The position numbers were made by a program, and so were the translations under genes. From the NCBI RefSeq assembly GCF_014696345.1, contig NZ_JACJPY010000026.1, forward strand, positions 1-52,312: a stretch of DNA of 52,312 nt, given 5' to 3'. The DNA comes from Pseudanabaena cinerea FACHB-1277. GTDB lineage: Bacteria > Cyanobacteriota > Cyanobacteriia > Pseudanabaenales > Pseudanabaenaceae. Under the pieces are notes generated by a model that worked only from the letters and a program-made list of their open reading frames with translations, made no database searches and was not told the origin of the DNA. Shown here piece after piece: positions 19,677 to 29,234 of the stretch (its first letter is position 1; each line of letters starts with the position of its first letter).

Positions 19677-20192
19677 GTTCGGGTTGGCAGGAGGCAAAGC
19701 CCACTCCATGCCGCCTCTGGAGGTGCAGATACACGTAGCCGCGCCGAACTGGAGTCAGTATTGGGAGAAAGCTTTGAGGAGCGTCAACGGACTATCGACC
19801 AGCAACTCGAAAAAACCAGCCAAGAAATTGCTAAGCTAGCTATCCAAGTTGCCCAAACCAACAAACAAGTAGGAGGGCTAACGAGTCGATGGGGAGATTT
19901 TGTGGAAAATCTGATCAAACCCGCCGCCGCAAGACTATTTCAAGAAAAAGGTATTGAAGTAAAATCGCATTTGGAAGTTCGTGATGTCAAACGATTTTTA
20001 GAAACCCTAGAACGTTTTAAGAAAGCATTTCCTAAACGAAAACATGACAGACTCTATGGAGCAGTCGCGGGTATTAAAATCGATGAAAGAGTCAATGAAT
20101 ATGCCATCCAAGAAGGGCTATTGCTAATTCAACCCGCAGGGGATTCGGTAATTATTGCGAATAGCCCAGACTTTAAGCCAAGGGTTTGGTAA
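19677..20192 (+). pseudogene. Truncated DUF3782-type nuclease-like gene
   Basis: The frame is open from 19677, but the first candidate start is a TTG at 19761 (143 residues), with no ATG near the expected N-terminus. A coiled-coil part (ERQRTIDQQLEKTSQEIAKL) leads to SRWGDFVENLIKPAAARLFQ, then EKGIEVKSHLEVRDVKRFLE, and ends with YGAVAGIKIDERVNEYAIQE and GDSVIIANS. In the full family, the stretch between the GI and the EVKS contains the Asp strand of the PD-(D/E)XK core; here it is absent. The gene seems to have lost both its start and part of its core. It follows the damaged Uma2 gene by 26 bp. Confidence 0.6.
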
Positions 20193-20207
20193 AAGATATT
20201 TGAAATA

Positions 20208-23129
20208 CTAGTCTTTGTATGCCTCCAAGGGTAAACAAGAACAGACAAAATGCCGATCGCCGTAGGCATTATCGATCCGTCCCACACTCGTCCAAAATTT
20301 ATGCTCCCTTAGCCATGGGGCAGGATAGGCGGCTTGTTGGCGGGTATAGGGATGGTTCCAATCGTCAGCAAGCAGGGCGGCGGCGGTATGGGGTGCATTT
20401 TTGAGCGGGTTATCGAGTTGATCCATCTCACCAGAGGCGATCGCCTTGACCTCATGCTTAATCGCAATCATCGCCTCACAAAAGCGATCGAGTTCTGCCT
20501 TAGATTCGCTTTCCGTCGGCTCGATCATCATTGTGCCAGCAACAGGCCATGACATCGTGGGCGCATGAAAGCCATAATCCATCAGCCGCTTTGCCACATC
20601 ATCCACTTCCACCCCAGCGATCGCCTTGCAATCATGGAGATCGATAATACATTCATGGGCAACCAAGCCATTTCTGCCCGTATAGAGAATCGGATAATGG
20701 GGCGCAAGGCGATGTGCCATATAGTTCGCATTCAAGATTGCCACTTCAGTTGCTAACTTCAAGCCCTTCGCGCCCATCAGAGCTATATACACCCATGAAA
20801 TCGTGAGGATACTGGCACTGCCCCAAGGTGCGGCAGAAACCGTATTAGCGAAATCATCCGTTTGATCGCTCGTATCATCATTGAAGGGATGATTGGGCAG
20901 AAATGGAACTAACTGTGGCGCGACACAAATCGGTCCCATCCCAGGACCACCGCCACCATGGGGAATGCAGAAGGTTTTGTGCAGATTTAAATGGCAAACA
21001 TCCGCACCAAAGTCTCCTGGGCGACAAATGCCCACCTGAGCATTCATATTCGCGCCATCCATATATACTTGACCGCCGTAATAATGGATGATGTCGCAAA
21101 TTTCCTTGATGCCTTCCTCAAATACGCCATGGGTGGATGGATATGTCACCATCAGCGCCGCTAATTCATGCTGATACTTTGCTGCCTTCTCTTTCAAGTC
21201 GGTAATATCAATATTCCCTTCGCGATCGCAATTAATGGTAATCACCTTCATGCCTGCCATCACCGCACTAGCAGGATTTGTACCATGGGCAGAGGTGGGA
21301 ATCAAGCAAATATGGCGATTAGTTTCACCGCGATGTTGATGGTAGGCGCGAATGGTGAGCAGTCCTGCATATTCGCCCTGTGAGCCAGCATTGGGCTGAA
21401 GAGATACACCTGCGAAGCCAGTAATTTCCGCTAACCAATCTTCCAATTGTTTAAAGAGAACCTGATAGCCCTGGGTTTGTGAAAGTGGCGCAAAGGGATG
21501 AATATTGCCAAACTCTGCCCATGTGACAGGCAACATTTCCGAGGTGGCATTTAACTTCATCGTGCAGGAGCCAAGGGGAATCATTGAAGTAGTTAGGGAT
21601 AAATCCTTAGACTGCAACCGATGGATATAGCGCAATAATTCCGATTCGGAATGGAATGAATTGAAAACGGGATGGGTGAGGTAGGGGGAGGTGCGGGTTA
21701 GGGAATTGGGGATTGGAGATTGCTGTTGGCTGTTAGCTGTTAGCTGTTGGCTGTTAGCTGTAAAGATTTCGATCAGGTCTTGTAGGTCTTGTTTGGAGAC
21801 GGTTTCATCGAGGCTGATGGCGATCGCTTGATTATCTAGATACCGTAAATTGATTTGCTTGGTGGCGGCGCGGGCTTTGATGGTGCTGATATCAATGCCT
21901 TGCGGTTGGATGTGGATTGTGTCGAAAAAGGCAGTATGGGAAATAATATGTCCTGCATTTTCGATGGCTTGGGCGAGGGTGGCGGTGAGACGATGGACGC
22001 GCTGGGCGATCGCTTTTAAACCCGAAGCGCCATGATAGACCGCATACATACTTGCCATAATCGCCAATAACACTTGGGCGGTGCAAATATTGCTGGTGGC
22101 TTTGTCTCGGCGAATGTGTTGTTCGCGGGTTTGCAGAGCTAGACGTAGGGCGGGCTGTCCATGCACATCCTTAGATACACCGATCATTCTGCCTGGCATT
22201 TGCCTTTTATATGCCTCTTTAGTTGCCATGTAAGCAGCGTGGGGTCCGCCATAGCCATAGGGAACGCCAAAGCGCTGTGCCGAACCGATCGCAATATCGG
22301 TTCCCATTTCCCCAGGAGCTTTGATCAAGGTCAATGCCAGCAGATCCGCCGCCACGATCGCCAAGCCACCTTGAGCGTGAATCGCGGCGATCACCTCGCT
22401 ATAGTCATAGATTGCGCCATCACTGGCGGGATATTGCAACAATGCGCCAAAGTAATTTTGATCAAACTCAAATGCGTCATGCTTGGCGATTACCACCTCA
22501 ATGCCTAAAGGAATGGCACGGGTTTTGACCACTGCGATCGTCTGCGGATGACAATTACTAGATACAAAAAATTTATTCCCTTTATTTTTTGCCAGCCCCG
22601 CCGCCATCGTCATCGCCTCTGCCGCCGCCGTTCCTTCGTCTAGTAACGAGGCATTGGCAATTTCCAACCCCGTCAGGTCAATAATCATGGTTTGGAAATT
22701 GAGCAAAGCTTCTAATCTGCCCTGAGCAATCTCTGCCTGATAGGGAGTATATTGGGTGTACCAACCAGGACTTTCGAGAATATTGCGCTGAATTACAGGG
22801 GGCGTGATGCAGTTGTAATAGCCAGCCCCAATATAGGAGCGCCATACTTGATTTTGAGAGGCGATCGCTTTGAGTTCCTGCAACAATTCATATTCCCCCC
22901 GCGCTTTCCCCAGTTGCAACGGCTGTTTAATCCTGATCGCCGCAGGTACAGTTCTTGCAATCATCTCCTCAATGGACTCACAACCGATCGCCTTAAGCAT
23001 TAGTTGAATCTCGTGGGAATCTGCGCCAATATGACGCTGCACAAAACTATCGGTGGGCGCAAATTCTTCTTGGCTCAAGCATTCCCCTAAATAGTCTTGA
23101 GGAATTAGGATGGGAGAGGGTTCCAGCAT
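20208..23129 (-). CDS. gcvP: Glycine dehydrogenase (decarboxylating), P protein of glycine cleavage
   Basis: 973 residues, a normal length. The PLP-binding Lys is in [19 protein letters not shown] (Lys about 718), and the N-terminal [13 protein letters not shown] and [15 protein letters not shown] signatures are typical. The enzyme decarboxylates glycine and passes the aminomethyl group to the H protein; in cyanobacteria this also serves photorespiration. No gcvT or gcvH neighbour is present. Between the two halves of the protein, residues about 455-485 are encoded by heptamer repeats and read as a Gln/Thr/Ser/Asn-rich linker, an in-frame insertion that should sit in a surface loop. Confidence 0.96.
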   Translation of the reverse strand: MLEPSPILIPQDYLGECLSQEEFAPTDSFVQRHIGADSHEIQLMLKAIGCESIEEMIARTVPAAIRIKQPLQLGKARGEYELLQELKAIASQNQVWRSYIGAGYYNCITPPVIQRNILESPGWYTQYTPYQAEIAQGRLEALLNFQTMIIDLTGLEIANASLLDEGTAAAEAMTMAAGLAKNKGNKFFVSSNCHPQTIAVVKTRAIPLGIEVVIAKHDAFEFDQNYFGALLQYPASDGAIYDYSEVIAAIHAQGGLAIVAADLLALTLIKAPGEMGTDIAIGSAQRFGVPYGYGGPHAAYMATKEAYKRQMPGRMIGVSKDVHGQPALRLALQTREQHIRRDKATSNICTAQVLLAIMASMYAVYHGASGLKAIAQRVHRLTATLAQAIENAGHIISHTAFFDTIHIQPQGIDISTIKARAATKQINLRYLDNQAIAISLDETVSKQDLQDLIEIFTANSQQLTANSQQQSPIPNSLTRTSPYLTHPVFNSFHSESELLRYIHRLQSKDLSLTTSMIPLGSCTMKLNATSEMLPVTWAEFGNIHPFAPLSQTQGYQVLFKQLEDWLAEITGFAGVSLQPNAGSQGEYAGLLTIRAYHQHRGETNRHICLIPTSAHGTNPASAVMAGMKVITINCDREGNIDITDLKEKAAKYQHELAALMVTYPSTHGVFEEGIKEICDIIHYYGGQVYMDGANMNAQVGICRPGDFGADVCHLNLHKTFCIPHGGGGPGMGPICVAPQLVPFLPNHPFNDDTSDQTDDFANTVSAAPWGSASILTISWVYIALMGAKGLKLATEVAILNANYMAHRLAPHYPILYTGRNGLVAHECIIDLHDCKAIAGVEVDDVAKRLMDYGFHAPTMSWPVAGTMMIEPTESESKAELDRFCEAMIAIKHEVKAIASGEMDQLDNPLKNAPHTAAALLADDWNHPYTRQQAAYPAPWLREHKFWTSVGRIDNAYGDRHFVCSCLPLEAYKD
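21701..21761 (-). repeat. Heptamer (STRR-like) repeat inside gcvP
   Basis: On the plus strand 21723-21761 is CTGTTGG/CTGTTAG repeated about five and a half times, preceded by a second heptamer-like tract GGGAATTGGGGATTGG (21701-21716). Such 7-bp tandem repeats are known in cyanobacteria, mostly between genes. Here, six bases short of frame-neutral per three units notwithstanding, the total leaves the gcvP frame open. Confidence 0.8.
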
Positions 23130-23285
23130 AGATTTAGGTTTAGATTTAATTAATTTCTATGCTATTACAAAATCATTACAAAATGTTAAGCGTTAATAGC
23201 CCAGAATATCCAAAACGAAGAAATACAGCCTATTGAGGCTGCTAATTAGCTCACCATCCAACCATCAATGACTTTGTATTTTTGG

Positions 23286-23819
23286 TCAATTTTTGGCTGA
23301 CAATATTGCCACTACTTCTGTATGTTTGCCATCAGCAGCCCACATCATCGCAGTCCAGCCATTGCGATCCTGAGCATTGATCCTTGCGCCAAAACTGAGC
23401 AGCGATCGCACAATTTCGCTATAACCCTGTCCTGCTGCCCACATTAGCGGTGTCCATTCATATTTGTTGCGCGTGTTGGGGTTTGCCCCCGATACCAATA
23501 GCACCCGCACCATTTCCGTATGTCCATTCATAGCAGCCCAAAGCAAAGGTGTCCAACCATATTGATCGCGGACATTGACATCGGTTGCTTGTGAAATCAG
23601 CGATCGCACCGCTTGCAGTTCGCCATTTTTGGCGGCGATTAGTAATTGGGCATTGAGTTCAGGATTGCTGGATTTAGATTTAGCGATCGCCTGTGCGGTT
23701 GAATGGGGTGTAACTTCTGCCGCAATTGCAGGATCGGCGGCATAGGCTGAGTCTGTGGAACTAAATAGCACTAGCGCCAAAAATAGTCCTATGGTTATTT
23801 TAGTAATTCCAAAATTCAT
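23286..23819 (-). CDS. Exported ankyrin-repeat protein
   Basis: 177 residues. A signal peptide (ITIGLFLALVLFSSTDSAYA) with an AYA-AD cleavage site is followed by a short linker and at least three ankyrin repeats from about residue 56, with the usual (G/Y)WTPLLWAAMNGHTEMVRVL and GANPNTRNKYEWTPLMWAA consensus. Ankyrin repeats bind partner proteins; here the site would be periplasmic or extracellular. No enzymatic domain is attached. It lies upstream of gcvP on the same strand but 156 bp away, so a shared transcript is uncertain. Confidence 0.85.
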   Translation of the reverse strand: MNFGITKITIGLFLALVLFSSTDSAYAADPAIAAEVTPHSTAQAIAKSKSSNPELNAQLLIAAKNGELQAVRSLISQATDVNVRDQYGWTPLLWAAMNGHTEMVRVLLVSGANPNTRNKYEWTPLMWAAGQGYSEIVRSLLSFGARINAQDRNGWTAMMWAADGKHTEVVAILSAKN

Positions 23820-23997
23820 GGATCGCTTCTTTCTAATCTAGTTGGCTTCCAGACAAAGCCTATAGATCAAGCCAGCGATCGCAACAGCGCAATTTTGCGG
23901 AATTATGGCTATCGCCAGTTTTGCTTTGCTGACCTAGTTATCAGAATGCTTACAATAGCTCTAGAAATTTTAAAATACCCCTATAGAAATACGCATC

Positions 23998-25467
23998 ATG
24001 AATAGTCCTGCTGACATAGAGAACTTAAATCCAGAAAAATTACCACCAAAATTACCGCTCTTGCAGATGTTTCGGGTGGGGCTGTTTCAAATGGGCTTAG
24101 GGATCATGTCTTTGTTGGTGGCAGGGTTGTTGAATCGTTTGATGATCAATGAACTGGCGATCCCCGCTACCCTAACCGCAATTTTTATCTCTATGCCTCT
24201 ATTTGTGTCGCCAGCACGGGTCTGGTTTGGGCAAACCTCCGATGCTAAAACGATTTGGGGAACCCATCGCTCAGGCTATGTGTGGATCGGTGCTGTCCTC
24301 TTTGCGATCGCCGCTTTTTTGACCACACAGGTGATGTGGCAGTTGGGGCGTAGTGTCTACGAGATTGGCTGGAATGGCATTACCTATGGTTGGGTGGTGC
24401 TGTTGGCGGCGATGTTTGGACTCTATGGCATGGCGATTAGCCTTAGCTCCACCCCATTCGCGGCGATGTTGGTGGATATCTCCGATGAAGAGGAGCGCTC
24501 AAAATTAGTGGGGATCGTTTGGTCAATGTTGATGGTGGGCATTGTCATTGGCGCGATCACGGTTTCGCGGCTACTGCCCTGCACGGGTGCACCCCCCAAT
24601 GAGGTTTCGCTCTTTGCCAATGGCGATCGCCTCGCTACCTTACAAAAGGCAATTAACTTAGTATTCGTGATCATCCCTGCGGCAGTAATCGGACTCGCCG
24701 TATTCGCCACCTATGGCATCGAGCAGAAATATTCACGTTACAAATTGCGGGTTGCCCAAAACGATCTCATTCATGGCAAAACCGAAGATAAACTTAGCCT
24801 TGTTAACGCTTTGCGCGTACTCACCGCCAGTAGGCAAACAGGATTATTTTTTGTGTTCTTGCTACTGATGACCATCGGGATTTTTATGCAGGATGCAATT
24901 ATGGAACCCTATGGCGGTGCGGTCTTCGGCATGAGCATCTGTGCCACCACCCAATTAAATGCCGCCTTTGGCATGGGGACTTTAGTGGGATTAAGTTCCG
25001 CAGGTTTTTTAGTCGTGCCACGCTTGGGCAAAGAACGCGCCACCCGCATTGGCTGTTATTTGGTTGCTGCTAGTTGTGTATTTTTGATCATTTCAGGATT
25101 CATCCAAAAAACTTGGGCGCTGCAAGCCTCCCTCGCCCTATTTGGACTCACCTCTGGGATCACCACCTCAGGCGCACTTAGCCTCATGCTCGACCTCACC
25201 GCCGCCGAAACCGCAGGTACTTTTATTGGTGCTTGGGGATTATCTCAAGCTGTGGCTAGAGGCTTGGCAACGGTTACGGGCGGCATAGTTTTAGACATTG
25301 GCAAAAGAATATTTAGCACTTCAACCCTTGCCTACAGCTTTGTATTTATTTGCGAAGCACTGGTGATGGTGGCTGCCGTGACTTTGCTGAGTCGGGTCAA
25401 TGTGCAGGAATTTCGCACCGATGCCAAACGGGCGATCGCCACAGTATTCGCCAATGAAATTGACTAG
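23998..25467 (+). CDS. BCD/PucC-like MFS protein
   Basis: 489 residues with about twelve membrane helices. The patterns LFQMGLGIMSLLVAGLLNRL, TQVMWQLGRSVYE, SSTPFAAMLVDISDEEERSK and MQDAIMEPYGGAVFGMS are characteristic of the bacteriochlorophyll-delivery (BCD) branch of the major facilitator superfamily, which includes PucC and LhaA of purple bacteria. In cyanobacteria these proteins are thought to act in chlorophyll delivery or assembly of chlorophyll proteins; the exact role of this one is inference. Confidence 0.85.
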   Translation: MNSPADIENLNPEKLPPKLPLLQMFRVGLFQMGLGIMSLLVAGLLNRLMINELAIPATLTAIFISMPLFVSPARVWFGQTSDAKTIWGTHRSGYVWIGAVLFAIAAFLTTQVMWQLGRSVYEIGWNGITYGWVVLLAAMFGLYGMAISLSSTPFAAMLVDISDEEERSKLVGIVWSMLMVGIVIGAITVSRLLPCTGAPPNEVSLFANGDRLATLQKAINLVFVIIPAAVIGLAVFATYGIEQKYSRYKLRVAQNDLIHGKTEDKLSLVNALRVLTASRQTGLFFVFLLLMTIGIFMQDAIMEPYGGAVFGMSICATTQLNAAFGMGTLVGLSSAGFLVVPRLGKERATRIGCYLVAASCVFLIISGFIQKTWALQASLALFGLTSGITTSGALSLMLDLTAAETAGTFIGAWGLSQAVARGLATVTGGIVLDIGKRIFSTSTLAYSFVFICEALVMVAAVTLLSRVNVQEFRTDAKRAIATVFANEID

Positions 25468-25513
25468 CAGTTTCCCCAAAAGAGCGGACAGCAATTACCG
25501 ATCAGACGAACCA

Positions 25514-25564
25514 CAAGAAAGATCTTGAAAGCTTTGCGAAGCAAGGCTTTCAAGATCTTTCTTG
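25514..25564. terminator. 24-bp hairpin with GAA loop between BCD gene and menB
   Basis: The arm 25514-25537 (CAAGAAAGATCTTGAAAGCTTTGC as two halves) pairs with 25541-25564 over 24 bp with one G-U pair, around the trinucleotide loop GAA. It is 47 bp after the BCD stop and 60 bp before menB. There is no classic U-tract on the plus side, so it could be a terminator, an RNA-stabilising element or a mobile palindrome. Confidence 0.6.
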
Positions 25565-25623
25565 GTTTGGATTTGAGCGCAAAGCGCTGTATGATCATTC
25601 CTGAACTACCAGACAACAAAACT

Positions 25624-26454
25624 ATGACAAAATGGCAGAGCGCCGCCACATTTGAAGATATTCTCTACCACAAAGCCGATGGCATGGCAAAAGTGACGAT
25701 CAACCGTCCCCATGTGCGTAATGCCTTTCGTCCGCAAACCATCACCGAAATGATCGCCGCCTTTACCGATGCAAGGGAAGATACGGAAATTGGCGTGGTA
25801 CTGCTGACGGGGGCAAACCCTGCCCCCGATGGCAAATATGCCTTTTGTGCGGGCGGGGATCAAAAAGTGCGCGGCGATGGTGGCTATATTTCTGAGTCGG
25901 GTGTACCAAAGCTCAATGTATTGGAGTTGCAAAGGCTGATCCGCACGATGCCCCAGCCTGTAATTGCCCTAGTGGCTGGCTATGCGATCGGTGGTGGTCA
26001 TGTGCTGCACGTTGTCTGTGACCTCACGATCGCCGCCGACAATGCCATCTTTGGACAGACGGGGCCAATGGTGGGTAGTTTTGATGGTGGCTTTGGTGCT
26101 TCTTACTTGGCGCGACTGGTGGGGCAGAAAAAAGCAAGGGAAATCTGGTATCTCTGCCGCCAATACAATGCGGCGGAAGCGCTAGAAATGGGGCTAGTAA
26201 ATAAGGTTGTGCCAGTGGAACAGTTAGAAACCGAAGGCATTCAATGGGCGCAGGAAATTCTTGATAAAAGTCCCCTCGCGATTCGCTGCCTGAAGTCAGC
26301 TTTTAATGCGGATTGCGATGGACAGGCAGGCATTCAAGAGTTGGCGGGTAATGCCACGCTGTTGTTTTACATGACCCAAGAAGCACAGGAAGGCAAACAA
26401 GCTTTCTTAGAAAAACGCAAGCCTAACTTTCGGCAATATCCTAAATTGCCATAA
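25624..26454 (+). CDS. menB: 1,4-dihydroxy-2-naphthoyl-CoA synthase
   Basis: 276 residues from ATG 25624; in-frame upstream starts would translate through the hairpin and are rejected. It is a crotonase-fold enzyme with family landmarks: [12 protein letters not shown], the oxyanion-hole region [33 protein letters not shown] and [21 protein letters not shown], all typical of MenB rather than other crotonases. MenB closes the naphthoate ring in menaquinone synthesis; in cyanobacteria the product goes to phylloquinone of photosystem I. Confidence 0.95.
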   Translation: MTKWQSAATFEDILYHKADGMAKVTINRPHVRNAFRPQTITEMIAAFTDAREDTEIGVVLLTGANPAPDGKYAFCAGGDQKVRGDGGYISESGVPKLNVLELQRLIRTMPQPVIALVAGYAIGGGHVLHVVCDLTIAADNAIFGQTGPMVGSFDGGFGASYLARLVGQKKAREIWYLCRQYNAAEALEMGLVNKVVPVEQLETEGIQWAQEILDKSPLAIRCLKSAFNADCDGQAGIQELAGNATLLFYMTQEAQEGKQAFLEKRKPNFRQYPKLP

Positions 26455-26460
26455 ACTCAA

Positions 26461-26497
26461 AGGGCGAATTGTGGCACTTCGTGCCGCAATTCGCTCT
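26461..26497. terminator. Bidirectional hairpin terminator between convergent genes
   Basis: A 17-bp stem (26461-26477 with 26481-26497, two G-U pairs) closes on a TTC loop. It starts 6 bp after the menB stop and ends 9 bp before the stop of the convergent gene at 26507, the expected place for a shared terminator. Confidence 0.6.
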
Positions 26498-26506
26498 AAC
26501 CATGGC

Positions 26507-27151
26507 TTACGAGACTGCACCAGCATTTTCGCGAATTGCAACAACAGGGCGATCGCTGCACATGGAGCGCAATTTATCCACAAACAACGAACTTTCAGAA
26601 AGCAGGGTCATATTCATATAGGCGGTGGCATAGGTGTCGTTACCGTTGGAATGCGCCTGTAATGTCTTGGGTGTTGGGGCGGGACGATCGCTTTGCCTTC
26701 TGGTTGTGCCAGAGATTGCCTGAAGCTTTTGGTATTGCAAACTATACTGCAAGCTCGCGTGACCATGGTCAATTGCAGAAGCTTCTATCAATTTTGGTGC
26801 AGATTGCGAGAGGGACTCTGACAGGGGAGCTGGTGAAATCTCAGCGATCGCCGTTTTTTTTACAGTCGGCGACTTACGGGACAGGCGCTCTCCATAGGTG
26901 ACAGCCACGTCATCACAGACCAACCTTTCAAACTCACTGTTGTAGCGATGTTGTGTCTCTCCCTTGCGTTCCCATAGTTGCAAAATTTGATACACTGACA
27001 CGGCTTTATATCTGCCTTGAAATAAAGCTTCAATGACCGCTTGACGGAGCCAATCAGGTTTAAAACGGCTCCATAATCTTTGCAGATCGCTGATCGTATA
27101 ACCGCCAAGGTCGAAGCTATATCTTTGCAAGAGGGCGATCGCTATATCCAT
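26507..27151 (-). CDS. Cyanobacterial hypothetical protein with conserved N-terminal domain
   Basis: 214 residues. The first 75 residues (LLQRYSFDLGGYTISDLQRL, then WLRQAVIEALFQGRYKAVSVYQILQLWERKG and FERLVCDD) form a conserved, probably helical module that I recognise from many cyanobacterial proteins without known function. The remaining two thirds are Ser/Pro-rich and low in conservation, probably disordered, ending in a short amphipathic stretch. No membrane segment. Confidence 0.65.
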   Translation of the reverse strand: MDIAIALLQRYSFDLGGYTISDLQRLWSRFKPDWLRQAVIEALFQGRYKAVSVYQILQLWERKGETQHRYNSEFERLVCDDVAVTYGERLSRKSPTVKKTAIAEISPAPLSESLSQSAPKLIEASAIDHGHASLQYSLQYQKLQAISGTTRRQSDRPAPTPKTLQAHSNGNDTYATAYMNMTLLSESSLFVDKLRSMCSDRPVVAIRENAGAVS

Positions 27152-27250
27152 AGGAAAGATGCTGTGGCTTTATGTAACTTGATGATACAGTCAAAACCAA
27201 GAAATGGTAAACCACAAAAAAGTAGTCGGTGCGAAATGGCAAGTACTTGA

Positions 27251-28006
27251 CTACTGCTTGCCAAGCCAAGCCAGCAGCACCTGCTCTAGGGTCTGATTAT
27301 TTTTATGGATTTCTTGCTTTACCCATTGGGCGATCGCATCGACAGGGGAAAAGCTATTGCCAGCTTGCCATTTGAGATCGATGCCCATGGAGGTGAGGTG
27401 AGTGCCTTTAAGGGTATTTAGGCTAACGGTATTGGGAAATTTTTGCTTAAGGATTTGGGCAAGAGTGGATATTTCATCGATATCGTCATCGATAAACTTG
27501 ATCAATAAATTTTTGCTGGTTTCGTAGTTTGCCCTTACTAACTCTTCGGTTTCCTTGGGGCTAGGCGTAAATTCCATCGCTGACATCTCAGGAATAGTAT
27601 TGGATAGCTCCTTGAAAAAGGGAATCGAGCGATCGGCGCTGTAATTGTTGTAGGCAATGTAAATATTTCCCACACGGCTAGGACGATAGAGGCTATTGAC
27701 TAACAAATGGATTTTGCAACCCATGCTATGCCCCAAGCCAAATACAGGAAAATAATCCAGAAACAGTTTACTCCGCACCTTGCGAAAGGAGGTATGTACA
27801 TCACGGGCAATCTGGCGATGGTCAAAAGTATTATTCAAAAACGGGGTCGCCACGATCGCATAATTATTTTGTCCTAGCTGCTCTAAAACCCGACTATAGG
27901 CAACATGGGGAGCAGCCGCAAAAAATGCACCACCCAAAAAGTGGATTACGCCCTTGGGTTTAGCGGGTGTCAATACCCAATTATCTTCAACCTGCTTCCA
28001 TTCCAT
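27251..28006 (-). CDS. DUF1350 family protein, alpha/beta-hydrolase-like
   Basis: 251 residues from the ATG ending at 28006 (MEWKQVEDNWVL); a longer frame extends upstream but has no typical start context. The pattern VIHFLGGAFFAAAPHVAYSR gives the oxyanion-side strand and turn, and GLGHSMGCKIHLLV is a GxSxG nucleophile elbow. It belongs to the DUF1350 proteins of cyanobacteria and plants, which have a hydrolase fold; the substrate is unknown. Confidence 0.85.
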   Translation of the reverse strand: MEWKQVEDNWVLTPAKPKGVIHFLGGAFFAAAPHVAYSRVLEQLGQNNYAIVATPFLNNTFDHRQIARDVHTSFRKVRSKLFLDYFPVFGLGHSMGCKIHLLVNSLYRPSRVGNIYIAYNNYSADRSIPFFKELSNTIPEMSAMEFTPSPKETEELVRANYETSKNLLIKFIDDDIDEISTLAQILKQKFPNTVSLNTLKGTHLTSMGIDLKWQAGNSFSPVDAIAQWVKQEIHKNNQTLEQVLLAWLGKQ

Positions 28007-28342
28007 AGTTTTTATCCATAACGGGTTCACATAGGTTAGACGCTTGACAATATCTACCTTGCGCCAAAAAAATGTTACATTTCTTAATATAGCAGCATAA
28101 AACTGTAAATGACTAAATCTTCGACTGCATGAGTTACGAAAGATCCCCCTCAATCCCCCTTGCAAAGGGGGAAGAAGAAAATTATCCCCCTTTTTTCAAG
28201 GGGGGGCTGGGGGGATCAAAACCTTAAAGCTTAGTCAGAGAGACTTGTGTGTACAGCGTAGGTTATATTGATGTCGGTAATCAGGCTTTTTTAGTTTTGC
28301 GTTAGGCGAAATCAAACAATTGGTAAAAGCGAGGAGCGGTAG
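28007..28342. other. Divergent intergenic region holding a palindromic repeat
   Basis: 336 bp between the minus-strand DUF1350 gene and the plus-strand glycosyltransferase gene. Apart from the palindromic repeat at 28142-28217 and a GAGGAG ribosome site before 28343, I see no gene or clear promoter. Confidence 0.5.
28142..28217. repeat. C/G-tract palindromic repeat (MITE/RIP-like)
   Basis: The 76-bp element begins GATCCCCCTCAATCCCCCTT and ends with the near-inverse (CAAGGGGGGGCTGGGGGGATC). Two inner hairpins are formed by CCCCCTTGCAAAGGGGG and CCCCCTTTTTTCAAGGGGG. Such GATCCCCC-bounded palindromes are scattered between genes in many cyanobacterial genomes and are probably non-autonomous mobile elements. 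Confidence 0.75.
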
Positions 28343-29200
28343 ATGGTAAATATTGGTTATCACAGCGCCAGAATACAAGGAAAATTTCTCCGATCGCGCT
28401 ATCGATCTAACATTGCCAAAATTGCGGTGATGCCGATTAAGCAAGAGCGCCGCGTCCCCATCAAAGTTTATGCCCTCTCCTGCGAAAGAGACTTACCAGA
28501 ACAGGTTGCCAGTCTGCGCTCCTTTTTAAATTATGTGGGCATTCCCGATGTTTTCACGATTATGTCCGATGGCAGCTATACAGCCTCTAGCATTGCCCTA
28601 TTGCAACAGGTGCATCCCTGCGTAGATGTGCAGCTTCTAACCAAATTTCAAAGGGAAGATTTACCAGATTCCGTTTATGCTTACGCTTCTCAACAGGCAA
28701 TGGGCAAAAAACTCGCCGCCCTCATGTCCATTCCCATTGATGGCGCAACTTTATACACCGATTCGGATATTCTTTTTTTTGAAGGGGCAACCCACTTAGC
28801 AGAATTAGCGATCGCCCCCGATACGCACACTTATTACCTCCCCGACTGCAAAACTTCCTTTGATCAACGCTTGATTTATACCGATCAGGAAATGCAGGAA
28901 CCAATTAATGCAGGGTTCGTTCTTTTTAAAAAAGCATTGAACTGGCAGGAGCCTGTGGCTCGTTTAGCCCAGCTTGCGGAACCACCGAATTACTTTTCTG
29001 AGCAAACTATTGTCAATTTAACGATCAAATATAACCAAGGTGTGCCGCTACCAAAGGACAAATACATTATGAATGTGGATGATCAATTTATCTACGCCGA
29101 TCAATTTGTCAATAAAGCTTCTAAACCCAAAATCGCCATGCGTCACTATGTCAGCGATGTAAGGCATAAGTTTTGGATGGGCGTGAATCATACGATTTAA
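28343..29200 (+). CDS. GT-A-fold glycosyltransferase-like protein
   Basis: 285 residues, with GAGGAG before ATG 28343. A DxD-type metal site is visible in TLYTDSDILFF at about residues 132-142, preceded by a helix that ends in KKLAALM, the usual layout of nucleotide-sugar-dependent GT-A enzymes. Near the C-terminus MRHYVSDVRHKFW may supply a second metal ligand. Soluble. It heads a three-gene same-strand cluster with a GT4-like enzyme and a HAD-like protein, suggesting cell-surface polysaccharide or glycoprotein synthesis; donor and acceptor unknown. Confidence 0.7.
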   Translation: MVNIGYHSARIQGKFLRSRYRSNIAKIAVMPIKQERRVPIKVYALSCERDLPEQVASLRSFLNYVGIPDVFTIMSDGSYTASSIALLQQVHPCVDVQLLTKFQREDLPDSVYAYASQQAMGKKLAALMSIPIDGATLYTDSDILFFEGATHLAELAIAPDTHTYYLPDCKTSFDQRLIYTDQEMQEPINAGFVLFKKALNWQEPVARLAQLAEPPNYFSEQTIVNLTIKYNQGVPLPKDKYIMNVDDQFIYADQFVNKASKPKIAMRHYVSDVRHKFWMGVNHTI

Positions 29201-29234
29201 ATCACTTTAAAATCCCCAAAAATCCTCAAGATCT

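Noticed and set aside
20219-23003. Many plus-strand frames inside gcvP
   Set aside because: They mirror the gcvP reading frame, lack family features and ribosome sites, and are His/Cys-rich as antisense frames tend to be. The same applies to the antisense frames inside carB, the Hsp70 genes and the RND pump.
25525-25623. In-frame N-terminal extension of menB
   Set aside because: It would encode the arms of the 24-bp hairpin and does not resemble MenB N-termini; ATG 25624 gives the standard protein.
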